In this document: positions 45,325 through 58,053 of the stretch, piece after piece
Position numbering within the stretch: position 1 is the first letter of the stretch
Layout: every line of letters starts with the position of its first letter
Source of the DNA: Hyalella azteca
Lineage: Eukaryota; Arthropoda; Malacostraca; Amphipoda; Hyalellidae
Assembly: GCF_000764305.2 (NCBI RefSeq)
Contig: NW_025939624.1
Span: 1 to 64,000 of the forward strand
Direction: 5' to 3'
Length of the DNA stretch: 64,000 nt
Program-made: the position numbers and the translations under genes
The notes under the pieces: model-generated
Seen by the model: the letters and a program-made list of their open reading frames with translations, nothing else
What the model was told of the DNA's origin: nothing
Databases searched by the model: none

Positions 45325-45415
45325 CAGTATAATGTGACGTCTCAAGGACGTCAGTGTAATGTGACGTCTCAAGGAGGTCAGTGTAATGTGACGTCTCAAG
45401 GAGGTCAGTGTAAGT
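45325..45415 (+). repeat. 27-bp minisatellite (3.4 copies)
   Basis: CAGTGTAATGTGACGTCTCA then AGGAGGT repeats. The first unit has GGACGTCA instead of GGAGGTCA, which makes TGACGTC/GACGTCA a 7-bp dyad. Confidence 0.93.
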
Positions 45416-46288
45416 TAAGATCTGCTCGGTACAGGCCCTCATGCAGCCTCATAATCCAGTAAGTTATCAGGTCAAAAATTCATCGAGTTCAGTAGGAACT
45501 CTCTTGGGATCTGTTGAGCACATCACGAGGTCAGGACGAAGGATAAATCCTTCTGCTCGATTCTGAAACTTGTGTTGAATCGGGCACCTCGCAATCTAGA
45601 AGGATTTAATTAGTATAATGTGAAGCTATAAGTTCAGCCAATTAACACTCTACAGTGATTGCAACATCTTTAACGCACCAGCCAATCACGATTCAGGTTT
45701 CAAGGTGCCTGACTTAGTCGTAGAAATCGAATAAAAAGTCTACGTAGAATTCGACCCCATCCAAAATATTCAATTCAATTCCAATGCTAGAGACACATAT
45801 ATGGAGGGAATTCATGGTTTGCTGTTGCAAGTCGAAAAAATGAAAGATTATTTTGGTTAATTGTAAAATTTAAGGGAAATGTATTCCCTTGTGAGAATTG
45901 TTTGATTTACCTCTATGTAAAGTTTACTATGTTGTGTTCAATTACAAATGTCGATGAAATTCATTATATGCTTGTATGCCATTTGCTACATGCCATTTGC
46001 TCGGAGTTTACATTTAATTATTTACGAACTGGCTTTTGCCTATTATGAACATAAATAAATATGGAAAATTAACGACAATTCAAGACTGAGCAGAGCGACA
46101 CTCGGCTGCATAAGTCCCCAGAGAAATCACACATGCAATTTGTACGTCTGAGTCGTCAGTGTAGAGAGGAAAATCTCAGCCTGTCTCTGTGGACGACACC
46201 GTGAATATTTTGACGCGTTTACTTGCGTCACGCATTGAGTCGTAAATGCTGCCTCGAATAATAATGAGCGTACTCTTATTTCCCTGCA
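45416..46288. other. Unassigned DNA
   Basis: No gene or array is recognised here. Confidence 0.5.
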
Positions 46289-46407
46289 TAGTGCCTCCTG
46301 CAACATCCCTACATGGCGCCTCCTGCAACATCCTTACATGGCGCCTCCTGCAACATCCTTACATGGCGCCTCCTGCAACATCCTTACATGGCGCCTCCTG
46401 CAACATC
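46289..46407 (+). repeat. 25-bp minisatellite (4.8 copies)
   Basis: GCGCCTCCTGCAACATCCTT then ACATG repeats nearly without change. Confidence 0.95.
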
Positions 46408-46409
46408 CA

Positions 46410-46487
46410 GGAACATGTACATATTACTACGCCGTGCCTGGGGGTATGTAGGGACATGTACATATTACTACGCCGTGCCTGGGGCCA
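46410..46487 (+). repeat. ~41-bp direct repeat (2 copies)
   Basis: ACATGTACATATTACTACGC then CGTGCCTGGGG occurs twice, directly after the 25-bp array and sharing its ACATG word. Confidence 0.93.
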
Positions 46488-48507
46488 GGCCGTTTTGCTA
46501 ACAATTTCGTCCTGCCTCTTAAATATTTTTGAACCTGAAATAGATTCTTGGCGGTAGAATGACATATTCATTTAATTGGGCTCGCATTTTCGTTTTGCAA
46601 ATTATTCTATTATTTAAATGCCTTGTCTTCAAGCTTGACTTTGTTCCTTTTATGGCATTGGATAAGATTTTTTCGCAGGGCTAAATTCAGAATCTGAAGA
46701 TTGTTTCAGCTAACGATGGTCTGAAGGGGGATCCAATTTACGCAAGGTATTATGAACAAAGAGGATTAATATTTGAACCGATAAGTCAGTTCAGAGAAGT
46801 TAAACTTATTTTTTCAAATGGAGATCCTGAAACTAATTTTCATATGATATTGACTAAAGGAGAATCCATATTTTGTCTCGAGAAACAGAACAAAATGATT
46901 TTAAAAATATTTGAGTTTAAAAAATATTCAAGATGTAAACATACTTCAACAGAAAGTTCCATGTGATATCGGATGGCAGTTTCCTTCACAGTAAAAGGAT
47001 CAAATCAATTTCTAGTTCAAAGCATCGTGGGAAAGCAGCAGAAGGAATTGTTTTCCAGTTAAAATAATTTGAAAGTTGGAAGCCTCATGTGAACACTGGT
47101 GAAAGTGACAAGAGCTTGAGGGATCCCGAGATATTTCCTGCCACTTGATCTGAGAAAATAGAGCGTCCTAGAATTTCCTGTTCTTCAGTGCAGACGTAAC
47201 GAAATTATAAGTTCATAGCAATTACTTACAATTCCGTTTTTACTTCCTTTATGAATGCATATGCGTTTCTAAAAGGACATAATTATTTCTATCCAAGAAA
47301 ATATCTTTTAAAGATTTAAAAATCAAATCCAATGTAGATAATAAATTTTATAGAACTTGGGTTACGGAGCGATATGTTGAATTCCAGGTTACCAAAAATT
47401 AGAATTTTATTCAAAGTTTTGCTTGCTTGCTTATGAAGTAAGAATAAGGACCAGGGGATACGAAAAATTGTTCGACTCCTTGAAAATTGTGATCAACTGC
47501 ATCCTCAGGACATTATTTGAACTACGACCAACTCGTACAAACGACGTCGTAGCTCTCAGCAGCTCATCTGCATGTCGTGAATAGTGCATGGGAATGGATA
47601 TGGCAATAGTGCATCATAAAATAATATTAAAAATAAAGATGAGAGGCCTTACGAAGGTTACAAGAATTTATTTATTGCATGAAAGAATGTCAGTGGGTAA
47701 TTATCAATATATGAATTATCATTACACTTGTTCGTCTTGAAAAACTAGTATCACTAGAATCCTTCTCTCTCCGTAAGAAAACATTGTATGAATCGACAAT
47801 ATTGATATCCTCACAAACGATATAATCTATATCTTTCATTTGAAATTGAGCCTGGAAGCAGGGAATTATTTCAAGTTGTTAGAGATGATTTAATTTTTTT
47901 TCAAAAACCATGAGTTCTGGTCTTTCAAGTTATTTTCGAATACCAGAAAAATTATGAAAGAAAAATCGTTGCTACGCCAAGATTGCTCGTGGTGGAAAAA
48001 TTTATTCTAAAATTAGCCTTTTATTCCAAAAAACACGTGCAAAACTCATCTTCAATCTAATTAATTAAATTATCAATCATATTAATAATTATATCTTATC
48101 AATTTCTAGCAGTTCTCTCTAACTGATAGAACACCTCAGAGCTTCTATATCACCGCACCAACTAAAATTTTCCCTCAAATCTCTAATTCTATTCCTACGG
48201 GCGTATTACCGTCCCCTTCGGCGGGCCGAGGGCTGAACATTTTAGGCTCTTCGTCGAATTTTTGCGCTTGTCCAAATCCCGGAAGATCGCGGGACGTTTC
48301 GCTAATTGGACGCGAGGCGATGTCGTCAAAACCTAAACTGACGAAAAATTTTAATTTTTCCGACCTCAAGACTCCAGCCTGAGATGAGCATTTAATCGAA
48401 GCTCGATGTTTTGTTACTGTGAAAGATGAAAAATTAGTTTAAACGTCTAATTCTTTATTCTTTATAAAGAAGTATGAAGTTTGTGACATTTATTTTTGAT
48501 TTTTTTG
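46488..48507. other. AT-rich single-copy DNA, no gene recognised
   Basis: Stops are frequent in all frames, and the stretch 46600-48100 lacks even a 60-codon frame. No repeat array is seen. Confidence 0.5.
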
Positions 48508-48554
48508 CATATTGTGACGCTCCCAACTTTACGAGTTGGGAGTGTCACAATATG
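48508..48554. repeat. 21-bp stem, 5-nt loop hairpin
   Basis: CATATTGTGACGCTCCCAAC(T) at 48508-48528 pairs with 48534-48554 with one mismatch (a G·U in RNA); the loop is TTACG. The stem is much longer than expected by chance. It lacks the T-tract of a bacterial-type terminator and is too short for a normal pre-miRNA. Confidence 0.85.
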
Positions 48555-49437
48555 TGACTGTGTTCAATAATAACGTATAGGTAGGTATGTTTCAGTCAAA
48601 AAATATTAAAGTGCTTGGTTTTTATCTACCAAAGAACTTAATATGTGATGGTTTTTAAATCAAAGCAATGGAGAGAAAACATTAAATGGTAAGTTTTTCA
48701 TTCAACCACCGATTAGGCTCGGTGCTACGCTATACGAGGAGTCACAATCACGCCAATTTTAGCAAAGTCTGAAGGACCTGCGAGCTCTGCTAATTTTCCC
48801 CTAAAAACAGGAGTTAATATTTTACGTAAATAAAAACAGGGGCGCTAATTAAAAACTAACAAAGTGTTTCCAACATTAAGGGAGTTAAAAATTCCTCAGG
48901 AGCGGGGAGTGCATATTCATTAGAAAAGGGGCAGGGAGTTTTTGAAAAAGATATACACAACACAACCGAGGAATCCTCTTTACGCCACTCAATTGTTTTA
49001 TTAGACTTAATAATAAACTCATTAGCTGCCTAAAACGGCGCTTTTAAAGAATTAATCAATGCAGTTATATGGAGTTGTAATTCCTTTATAGTAACACTGT
49101 AATTATACAGGAAATTTAAATATGAACTCAGTTAAAAATTGTCGTCAAATATGGCTTTCTAAAATGTTAACATTACCTCCCATCATTGGGATATTTAAAT
49201 TAAATACCGATAAAGATACCGTTGTGGTATAACATAGCCGGCGAAGTTCACCGGAAAATTTGTTCCCATTCTTTTATTCCAAGGCGCTGGACGCAGGATA
49301 AATTATCTTTTAAACCATTACAGTTTAATTTAATTTAAGATGATGTCAAATAGAATAGGAGTATTAGTATTAAAATAAAGGGTCGTAATTCTTGCATTTA
49401 ACGTCTTCGGTGAGTCTTGATCTCGCTAGTTAGTTCA
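48555..49437. other. Unassigned AT-rich DNA
   Basis: No gene or array is recognised here. Confidence 0.5.
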
Positions 49438-49665
49438 TCAGTTGAGTTAATGAGGCAGAAGGAAGTTATTCAGTTGAAGTAATGAGTCAGAAGGAAGTTA
49501 TTCAGTTGAAGTAATGAGTCAAACGGAAGTTATTCAGTTGAAGTAATGAGTCAAACGGAAGTTATTCAGTTGAGGTAATGAGTCAAACGGAAGTTATTCA
49601 GTTGAGGTAATGAGTCAGAAGGAAGTTATTCAGTTGAGGTAATGAGTCAGAAGAAAGTTATTCAG
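49438..49665 (+). repeat. 32-bp minisatellite (~7 copies)
   Basis: TTATTCAGTTGAGGTAATGA then GTCAGAAGGAAG repeats; variants are GAAGTAATG and CAAACGGAAG. Confidence 0.94.
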
Positions 49666-49794
49666 TACCGTGATCGGCAATTCAGTTGACATTTGACGGC
49701 TCCCTTGAAGTTAGCATAAAATCTCATCACGCGTCGCTGGTTCGCAGTCTCGAACACGAAACAAACTCGCGCAATTTGCAACTGCCGAAATTAG

Positions 49795-49956
49795 AATATG
49801 AATGCGAGATTAGAATGTGAATGCGAGATTAGAATATGAATGCGAGATTAGAATGTGAATGCGAGATTAGAATGTGAATGCGAGATTAGAATATGAATGC
49901 GAGATTAGAATGTGAATGCGAGATTAGAATATGAATGCGAGATTAGAATATGAATG
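49795..49956 (+). repeat. 19-bp minisatellite (~8.5 copies), truncated by adaptor
   Basis: ATGTGAATGCGAGATTAGA or ATATGAATGCGAGATTAGA repeats at 19 bp. The array stops abruptly at an N (49957) followed by a mosaic end, so its true right edge is not known. Confidence 0.95.
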
Positions 49957-49976
49957 NAGATGTGTATAAGAGACAG
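49957..49976. other. N plus single Nextera mosaic end (artefact)
   Basis: One N is followed by AGATGTGTATAAGAGACAG, one half of the mate-pair junction adaptor. Confidence 0.97.
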
Positions 49977-52900
49977 GCGGTAGAGAACACGGACCAATAT
50001 CTGCCATACTTAGCGAGAAACCCGCTATGGGCCCATGACCCGCAGTGGGCTCGCTGCCCCATGTTACCCTACTTAACGTTTAGAAATTGAATGTAGATTT
50101 GGAGCCTAAGAACGAGGATACATAAAATATTCAACTAAGAAAATTCACTTTGACACAAAAACCGATGAACTAAAAGATACATGAGTAAATGAACTAAAAT
50201 ATGTGAGAATTTGCTGAGGAAATCAAAAAACGCTTCAATTCAGTTATCTAGTGTTATCCTAGTTAGTTATCCTAGTGTGTTATCCTAGTGTGTTTTGCCT
50301 CAGTTATCCTAGTGTCGGATGAGCATGCGGAATCATTTAAACATTTTAAACTTGGGTTTAAACATAAATTAGATCATTTTACAAAAAACATTCACTTTAC
50401 ACGACGAGAAAATCATACGCTCCAGCTTATGTATGTTCGTTCGTATGTTTAAAAACATATTTAGTAGCACTTAATCCGCTTGCTCTAAGTATTGAGATTT
50501 TTAAAAGCATTTTGAAAAAGCAAATAAAATTTTCTCTATCAAGTCGAATTGTTAATGCATCAACGACAAAAATCCTGCAATCCTTAAAAGAACTTACCTC
50601 ATTTCACCAGCCACGCTGGTAATTATGTTTTATTTCAGTTTCAGCTGCTAGGCGAGTCCTAAAATCTAGAGAAATTATCTCTGACAAATTGGTATTGATT
50701 TTTTACAAACTGGTTAGAAATTTTCCAATTTTGGAAAATATGTTTTCAAAGCAATTAAAATGTCATACCAATTTTTGGTACCACGTGTTAATAATGCAAC
50801 CATATTTATAATTTTATACAACAATTGCTGTTAAATGTTAAAAATATAATAATAGTATAATGTGACTAATGCCTTATTTTATTTATTATAAGAAGCATTT
50901 AGTCTGTAAACACGCGCCATAGCGCACATGAAACGGAGCGCTCGCAAGAGAAGCAGCGGCAGCCGAGTACAGTGTTTCAATATTCACTATAATAACTTGG
51001 TCTATACTTTGATATTTGATAAGCTGCAGGCTGATTTACGCTTTTTGTTAGTCAATTTGCAAGCTAATAAAAATTCAAATAAGAAATATACTTAGAATTG
51101 AAAGTTCTGGAAATTACTTCATATTTTAGAAATATGATTTGAAATTTGAAAAACGCAGTTGATGCTTTCGTCATAAACATAAACTACTATCAATTAAGGT
51201 ATGGCTGCAAATGGAGAGGAGGGGTAAAGTAGGTAAAATAAATATAATTAGATAATATTCAGACTCGATTATACTCAGAAATTTCTTATATCGTGCGCAT
51301 CCGTTTACGGCTGAAACATACATACATGATCCGAATAAAATTCAGGATTGCGATAAGGGATGATGAGGATATACATAATAGGACGTGCAGCAGCATGGTA
51401 AGGTAGCCTCGCGAGGACATGATGGTTTTTTTGTGTGGAGACTTATAATTTATGTTATTTGAGGCTATATTATGAGTCATATTGTAAGTTAGTTATACGC
51501 TATATAATAAGTTAACAGATATGGTTATTCTCAATCCCCCCCTCCATCCCGAAGTATCAAATGTATAAGTTATACTGCCTCTGCTGAGTCTCGGCAATAG
51601 CTTGCCAAACTGCGCTGCAATCTAGGCTTAGTTTTGAAATAAATTTTTCTATTATAAGCTTAGAAATTTTATGTATAATAAGCTATAAACAAATAAAGTT
51701 GCCGAAAAATGCAAATACCCCGTATATATTAAAAATGTATTTTTTATAAATTATTATTATTCCACGAAGAGATTGTCGTGGCGTCTCGTTCACATCGAAC
51801 TTCGAGGGCACGTTACAAGCGGCTTAAAAAGACCCGAAAGGATAAAAACAGATGACATCTATGCTAAAACAGAGGACATGTGCCATAATGTTATGTCAAA
51901 TGCAAATAGCCCGTAACGTCAGCAATATTATTACAAGAGGCTGTTACAAACAAAAACTGAACAGGAAAGAGCTCAGGTGACAAATACGGCCCCTAATGAA
52001 GCGCGAAATAAATTCTTTATCTAAATTGACATGATATTTTACATTAATTTTGATCTTTCCCCTGCACATTCTCATAAAATTCTGTGACCTCAACACACAA
52101 TCACAATTCTATCGCATTTCAATTTTTTAACGGCTCCTGTGAAGCATGAAGTCAATTTGAAGATGAAAGCTCAGCTTGCGCGCGATCTTAGCTTGTGTTC
52201 AAATAACTTCCTTATGAGTTGAACATCTTTGGTTCTTGACTACCGGATACAACTGAACAAATGTAGGCGCTAAATACGTCCTGATTCTGCAGCTAAAGGC
52301 CACGCAAACGTAGGCCTGGCAAGGCTGGAGCTAAACAAAGAGTGACGGCAGCTCTGCAGAAGCTCGCGTCGGGAGAAATGTTCCTTTAAATGCATGTAGA
52401 ATGCGTGAGGATGCGGTCGTTGCCTCAACTCGGAAGTCTTCTGAATTTCCAGGGACATTTCTCTCATATGCAATTAAGTTTAAGCAGTGAAGTGTTTTAA
52501 ATTAAATTATGAATGCAACTGTTATTAAAAGGGATTTATTTTGAATTTTCAACAGCTTGTTTTGCAAGTAAGTTCAAATCTTTGCAAATTTTACAGCGTG
52601 TTTGACATATAATATATCAGAAACTAATTTGTCCTTAATGCTCTTTCTGGCTGCCATTGGCGGAACGTCATGTAGTGTCGCTGCGTCATGTAGTGTCGCG
52701 CAGTTAATTGTACCGTACTCCAAACAAAGATTTTAGATTTAATTACTAATTTTATTTAAAAAGTGAAAATTCATTTCTAGAGATGAAGTTACATAATTTT
52801 TTCGTCATTAATTTCTTGTCAAGATCAATTGCTGTGCACTAATGGAGACGGGCTTGAAATTCTTTTTGATAAACAATAATTTTTTATTTTGTAAAATAAG

Positions 52901-53520
52901 AAATGGCTTCAGCTGCTCCAGTAGCCATCTAAATATATAATTTTTCATATATTCTCTGTCCAGTTGGTCGGTCTATAGTTCAGTAAAATTGTTTGCGAGA
53001 GCTCAATTGAAGTTGGTTTACTGCGATCGTCCCGAGCAGACAATATTTAATCGAAGCTTTGTACAGGATTCTTCAAAAGACAAAAACATTCATTCTAAAG
53101 AACGTTTTATCTGCCCACGTGAACAAGCAACGTCCACGCCCACAGCAACAAAGCTTTGTCGATTTGGTACTGGAAGAAAATTCTGGCTAAAAGAACGGCC
53201 CGTAAATGATACTGAAGAAATTAAATGTATAAACTTGAATGATACTCAAAACATAAGTGATTCAAGACTGTCAGCGGAATAATTCATATCAATTAAATAA
53301 TGATATGTAGCCAGTACAAGAAAAAAACGCTGAATCGAAAATATTTGCATTAAAAGCCGAATAGTGGCAACCTACGAAACGGCTTTATTTAATTTGAATG
53401 TTTTTTTTTTGTAGAGCTCAATGTAGCAGCTCAATAGAAGTTTTCTCAGTGTAGCAACAAGAGCATCTCAGTTGAAGTAGCGCAACTGCGAGAAACATAA
53501 TCGATGACACGACGCTCGTA
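49977..53520. other. Long AT-rich stretch, no gene recognised
   Basis: GTTATCCTAGTG recurs four times between 50252 and 50313, partly as a ~17-bp repeat. The frame 52989-53282 plus (97 codons) is unrecognised. TCATGTAGTGTCGC is duplicated at 52669-52697. The first bases after 49976 may come from another locus because of the adaptor. Confidence 0.45.
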
Positions 53521-53688
53521 CACTCAGTGAAATAAGATGGTCATTGTTCTAATAGTGACACAATTTCTTCTGTTGTGTTTCACCCTGACCCATTTAAGCT
53601 CAAGATAAGGGCTATCAGTGCTACGCTCGCTGTGGTTAAAAAAGTACGTCACTATTCGGACACCCTTACCCATTAATTTTTCTGGGTG
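53521..53688 (+). mobile_element. CACTCAG-MITE copy I
   Basis: Forward copy of 168 bp with well-defined ends, CACTCAGTGAAATAAGATGG and TTTTTCTGGGTG. The body has TTCTAATAGTGACACAATTT, CACCCTGACCCATTTAAG, TATCAGTGCTACG and GTCACTATTCGGACACCC. The left flank ends GTA and the right begins AAAA, so no clear target duplication is seen. Confidence 0.85.
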
Positions 53689-54117
53689 AAAACTCTGTAT
53701 TGTTATTCTCTTTTGTTATTTATTGTTAGCCTGCCTTCACATTACCAACCCCTATTGAGAATATTAGTCGATTTATAGGCGATATAAGAATGGCCGCTGT
53801 TAATTCGCCTGTTGTTCTCATGCAAGAAATGAAGTATTCAGAGGATATCATCAATACAAGGCAGCATCGACCAGCCGTGGCAGACAGTTAACTCAAACCG
53901 TACGCTGAGAAACGAAATAATTAATTGTTTCTTTTATATTTAGATTCTATTGCACGTTTCTGGTGTATTGATTTTACTTGGAAGCCATATTGTGAGGATA
54001 AATTGATGAGCTTCATTATTGTGTTGCCTAGCAGACGACATGTGGGTATTTAATATATACATTTTGTAAAAAATATAACTCAGTACTCACTGAAGTGAGT
54101 GACAGAGAGCGCATTTT
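53689..54117. other. Unassigned DNA
   Basis: No gene is seen. ACTCACTGAAGTGAGT near 54086 is a 7-bp dyad next to the element described below. Confidence 0.5.
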
Positions 54118-54241
54118 CTCGTCGACGAAAACGTGAGGTCACGGACGGACGGACGGACAGACGGACAGACGGACGGACAGACAGACAGACGGACATGGCA
54201 AGCACAATAGTGCATTTTTTCCATAAATGAGAAAATGCGCT
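54118..54241. repeat. 124 bp inverted-repeat unit enclosing (ACGG/ACAG)n
   Basis: AGCGCATTTTCTC (54118-54130) and GAGAAAATGCGCT (54229-54241) are perfect 13-bp inverted repeats. Between them lies a tetranucleotide tract of ACGG and ACAG at about 54138-54193. It looks like a small non-autonomous element carrying a microsatellite. Confidence 0.7.
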
Positions 54242-54503
54242 AAAAATTAGGAATTGTAATGCGGTAAGGTTCAATTGGTATGTTCTTCTTACTTTAACTC
54301 CAAACAAATCAAATCAACAGATGGAATGAAAGCAAAAACGAATTCACAAAACTCCTATGAATTCGTAATTCTAAAAGGGAATGTGAAATTATGAATTGTT
54401 TGGGTCCACACGATTTCTTTATAAGGAAATATGAGAATTGGAGGCATCGGTATGGCTGTGAGGAAGCTCGTTCTGTGGAGCCTGTTGCCGTGTCAGAATC
54501 TTA

Positions 54504-55106
54504 GGTCAACTCTCTAATTGCGGTCAACTCTCTGATTGAGGTCAACTCTCTAATTCAGGTCAACTCTTTAATTGAGGTCAACTCTCTAATTGAGGTTAAC
54601 TCTCTAATTCAGGTCAACTCTTTAATTGAGGTCAACTCTCTAATTGAGGTCAACTCTCTAATTGAAGTAAACTCTCTAATTGAGGCCAACTCTCTAATTG
54701 AGGCCAACTCTCTAATTGAGGTCAACTCTCTAATTGAGGTCAACTCTCTAATTTAGTTAAACTCTCTAATTGAGGTCAACTCTCTAATTGAAGCCAACTT
54801 TCTAATTGAGGTAAACTTTGTAATTGATGTCAACTTCCAATTGAGGTCAACTCTTTAATTGAGGTAAACTCTCTAATTGATATCGCTCTCTAATTGAGGT
54901 CAACTCTCTATTTGTGGTCAATTCTCTAATTAAAGCCAACTCTCTAATTGAATTTACCTCTCTATATGTGATAAACTCTCAAATTCAGGTCACCTCACTC
55001 TCTAATCGAAGTCAACTCTCTAATTAAGGTCAACTCTCTAATTAAGGTCAATTCTCTAATTGAGGGCAACACTCTAATTGAGGTCAAGTCTCTAATTAAG
55101 GTCAAC
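54504..55106 (+). repeat. 18-bp minisatellite (~33 copies)
   Basis: GAGGTCAACTCTCTAATT is the commonest unit. Variants (GCCAAC, GTAAAC, AAGTCAAC, TTTAATT) are scattered. Units right of about 54880 are the most degraded and include indels. Confidence 0.95.
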
Positions 55107-57284
55107 GGTCAAATTTGCTTTGTAAACTGACTAAAATGACTTTGTAAACTTTGTAAATTAAAAGTTAAATGACATTTTTGATCTATTACGTCATTAGTGG
55201 ACAACGTTGTTGAAAATTCCAAATTTAATTAATGTTGAAGTATTCTGAAACAATTCCTAGTGGATACGTCTTACCTCTGTATAATCTATTTTATAGATAA
55301 AATAAATGTAATAGATACCATAGGTGAAATGCCTGCGTTACTGCTCAGCTTCACCGTGACTCAAGCTCCTACCTGAACTGGACTGCACTTAAGCCTTAAG
55401 TCCTAACGAGGCTCCCATGCTCCGGTCCAAGAAACTGTTTACCGCCAAAACTGCCGATTTATGCGAGCGATTTTGCCGGGATATGGGAACAGATTAGACC
55501 ACGGCCACGCAATGTAGACCTCCAGACCACAGGAGTCTTGCGTGACCTGCGTGGTTCTGTTTGGGGGTGCGTGGTCTCGTTCATGGAAGTGCTTCGTGTC
55601 GTGTTAGGGCAATGAGTAGCTTAATGCATGCTCGCGTGACGCCGGCCACTTTACGGCTGGACACGGGAGCCACCTCCCGAAACTGTCAGTCTAATACCCA
55701 ATTCCCAAAGGCTAACGACCGACGTACTTGTTGGTCAAAAATCACGATGATTAACCTTCATAAAAAATGCGGCAGCTTAACACAATAATCATGCCCTGGG
55801 CCAAGCGAATCCAGGAGAATTATTCGGAGATTGATGATTGCAGTCGGCGATCGAAGGCTGGTGTCAAGATTGTGATTGCGAGGAATGCAGAACGGGAATG
55901 AGAAGTTTGGTGGTTTTAATGAAAGGCCACAGCATCGCAAATCATTCGTGGCAGGAAATTGGTTCTTGCAGGTTTGTAAAACACGTAACTTTTGCTCCAC
56001 AATAAGAGTACGTTGCAGCTGGCAATTCAATCTTCTCATTCTCAGTGGCACAGAACTTCGCGGCGGCAGGAATAACAAAGCTACATCATTGCAAATTTGA
56101 ACTTACAGTATATAAAGCTGTTTTTTATCGCCTGTTTTTTCTAATTATCGTCCCTTCCAAATGAGTTAAAAACCAAGCAATTAAAATATTGTCCATTAAA
56201 TGCCATTTGTTTATTATAAATTTGATTCTGATCAGAATTGTATAATAATGAGTGCTAAATATTTCACATCGAAAACCAAGTCAGAGAAATGAGCTCTCTA
56301 GTATGATAACCTCAATGAGAATCCTGCAAATTTGGATATGACTTCAATAGAATTAACATTGATTCATTCAGGATGCTGATTGTCATTGAGAGTATTCAAA
56401 TATCAAACTCAGATTGATTCTTATCACCACAATATTCTCCTAGAGGAACATATCAATCGTAGTCATTCATCTCTCTCAATTTAATATATTACTGACAGTT
56501 GAGAGATCGCTCTGACGATTCCTTAGGTTTCGTTGAAAGTTTCCTATTTGACAGAATTAAAATCCAGGGCTAGAATAACATTTCGCTACACGATTCAAAA
56601 CGACGAAAAGCTGTTACATGATGAAGCATAAATACAAAGCACTCATTATATATATTAATTATACATATTCATTTTATATACTCATTATCTCATCTCGCAG
56701 CGACCTATGCAGCGATAGTTGGTGAGCTCGGCGCTGACGTGTACAAATTGCACACACTCTGCTGTACATCTCCTTTGTTTTTTTTTATCATTTTTTCTTT
56801 GAAGAACATAATAATAATAAATAATAATTTCACCTTTACTTCAAAGAACGGCGGTTCCATTTGACTTTTGACTCATTTATCTGCTGTTCTATTTTTGGCG
56901 TGAAATTAAAGGTCGGCATTTACTGACCCGATGAATGCCTTCTATAACTTACTATGTAACTTGCTATAGGTCATTAATTAAGTATGCGACCAATATATCT
57001 GACAAATATACAAATACATAATGACAGAATATTATAGTGTTTAAATAAACTAACGGCTAGGGGTTTAAAATTACCGAACTATAATTACATTAATTATGAT
57101 TGTAGTTTGTGATTGATTTGAACTCTCACTTCAAGTATCATATTTCTTCATCGTATTCCTTTATACTACACGTTGTTAAAACTAAGTTGTTCTTAAAAGA
57201 GTTATCTTTTAAAAACTTATCCAAAGTATGAACTTCGTGTCCGCGTGGCGCACTGATGATGTTTGTGGCCTATGTCCTTAATAC
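55107..57284. other. Single-copy stretch, no gene recognised
   Basis: GC-richer sequence at 55340-56090 carries overlapping frames of 74-106 codons on both strands; I recognise none. The rest is AT-rich. Confidence 0.45.
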
Positions 57285-57376
57285 TTAAAAAAATTACTGG
57301 GTCATCCGTCTAAATAGTCACCCGCAACACAGCAAAAGTGCATCAAATCGTTCTTTAAAAGGTGCGACCTAGGGAA
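57285..57376 (+). mobile_element. CACTCAG-MITE copy J (internally deleted)
   Basis: AAAAAAATTACTGGGTCATC, CGTCTAAATAGTCACCCGCA and AGCAAAAGTGCATCAAATCG are present in family order with the centre missing. The ends are too diverged to place exactly. Confidence 0.6.
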
Positions 57377-57477
57377 TAACGCTTTGTATGATTACTTCTA
57401 GGATAAATTAAAAGTATTCAATATGACTGAACTGCACATCATGCTGTTAATTGTGCCCGAATTTCATTCATCTTACT

Positions 57478-57715
57478 AGTTACATCATTTTTACCAGGTA
57501 AATCATTTATACTAGTCGCCTAATTTTATTAGTCACATAGTTTTTACTAGATACATAAAATTTACTAGTTAAATCATTTTTTTCTTTCAGTTCGCTATTG
57601 TCTTTACTTTAGACCACATCATGCTCTCATATTAGTACTACATCTTTTTCTCAATTTAGACCCTCATCCCGTTCTCATTTTAGACTCACATCGTCCTCTC
57701 ATTTTAGGTCTGAAT
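57478..57715 (+). repeat. Two degenerate AT-rich repeats
   Basis: At 57478-57590, versions of ACTAGTTAAATCATTTTTAC recur every ~25-28 bp. At 57610-57715, versions of TTTAGACCCACATC then TCTCATT recur every ~32 bp. Both are diverged. Confidence 0.65.
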
Positions 57716-57954
57716 TTAAGCAGTCCACCGCCGCTTGGACGTGCCAGCCGCCAGTTCCGGTTGCCAGTCCGCTGGTGCGGACACGACCGGCGGACTGGAA
57801 AATACCGCGTCAGATATTATTCCATCGCCAGCGCTAAAGAACCGAAGAACACATTCGCGAATATTAATTATTATGGAGCTCGTATAATATTCGATGCTCG
57901 TTTATTTTCGCAGTGCTCGAAAGTTCTCGCATATTACTTCAATTCGCGGTTATT

Positions 57955-58053
57955 TTAATAATATAATATAGTATAATATAATATAATATAATATAATATA
58001 ATAATATATAATATAATATAATATAATATAATAAGATATAATATAATATAATA
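57955..58053. repeat. (ATAAT)n pentanucleotide tract
   Basis: ATAAT units continue with a few interruptions (TAGTATAAT, AATAATATATAAT, AAGATATAAT). Confidence 0.95.

Noticed and set aside
48508..48554. Hairpin as a microRNA precursor or intrinsic terminator
   Set aside because: The 21-bp stem with a 5-nt loop is shorter than a normal pre-miRNA, and there is no T-run as in a bacterial terminator.
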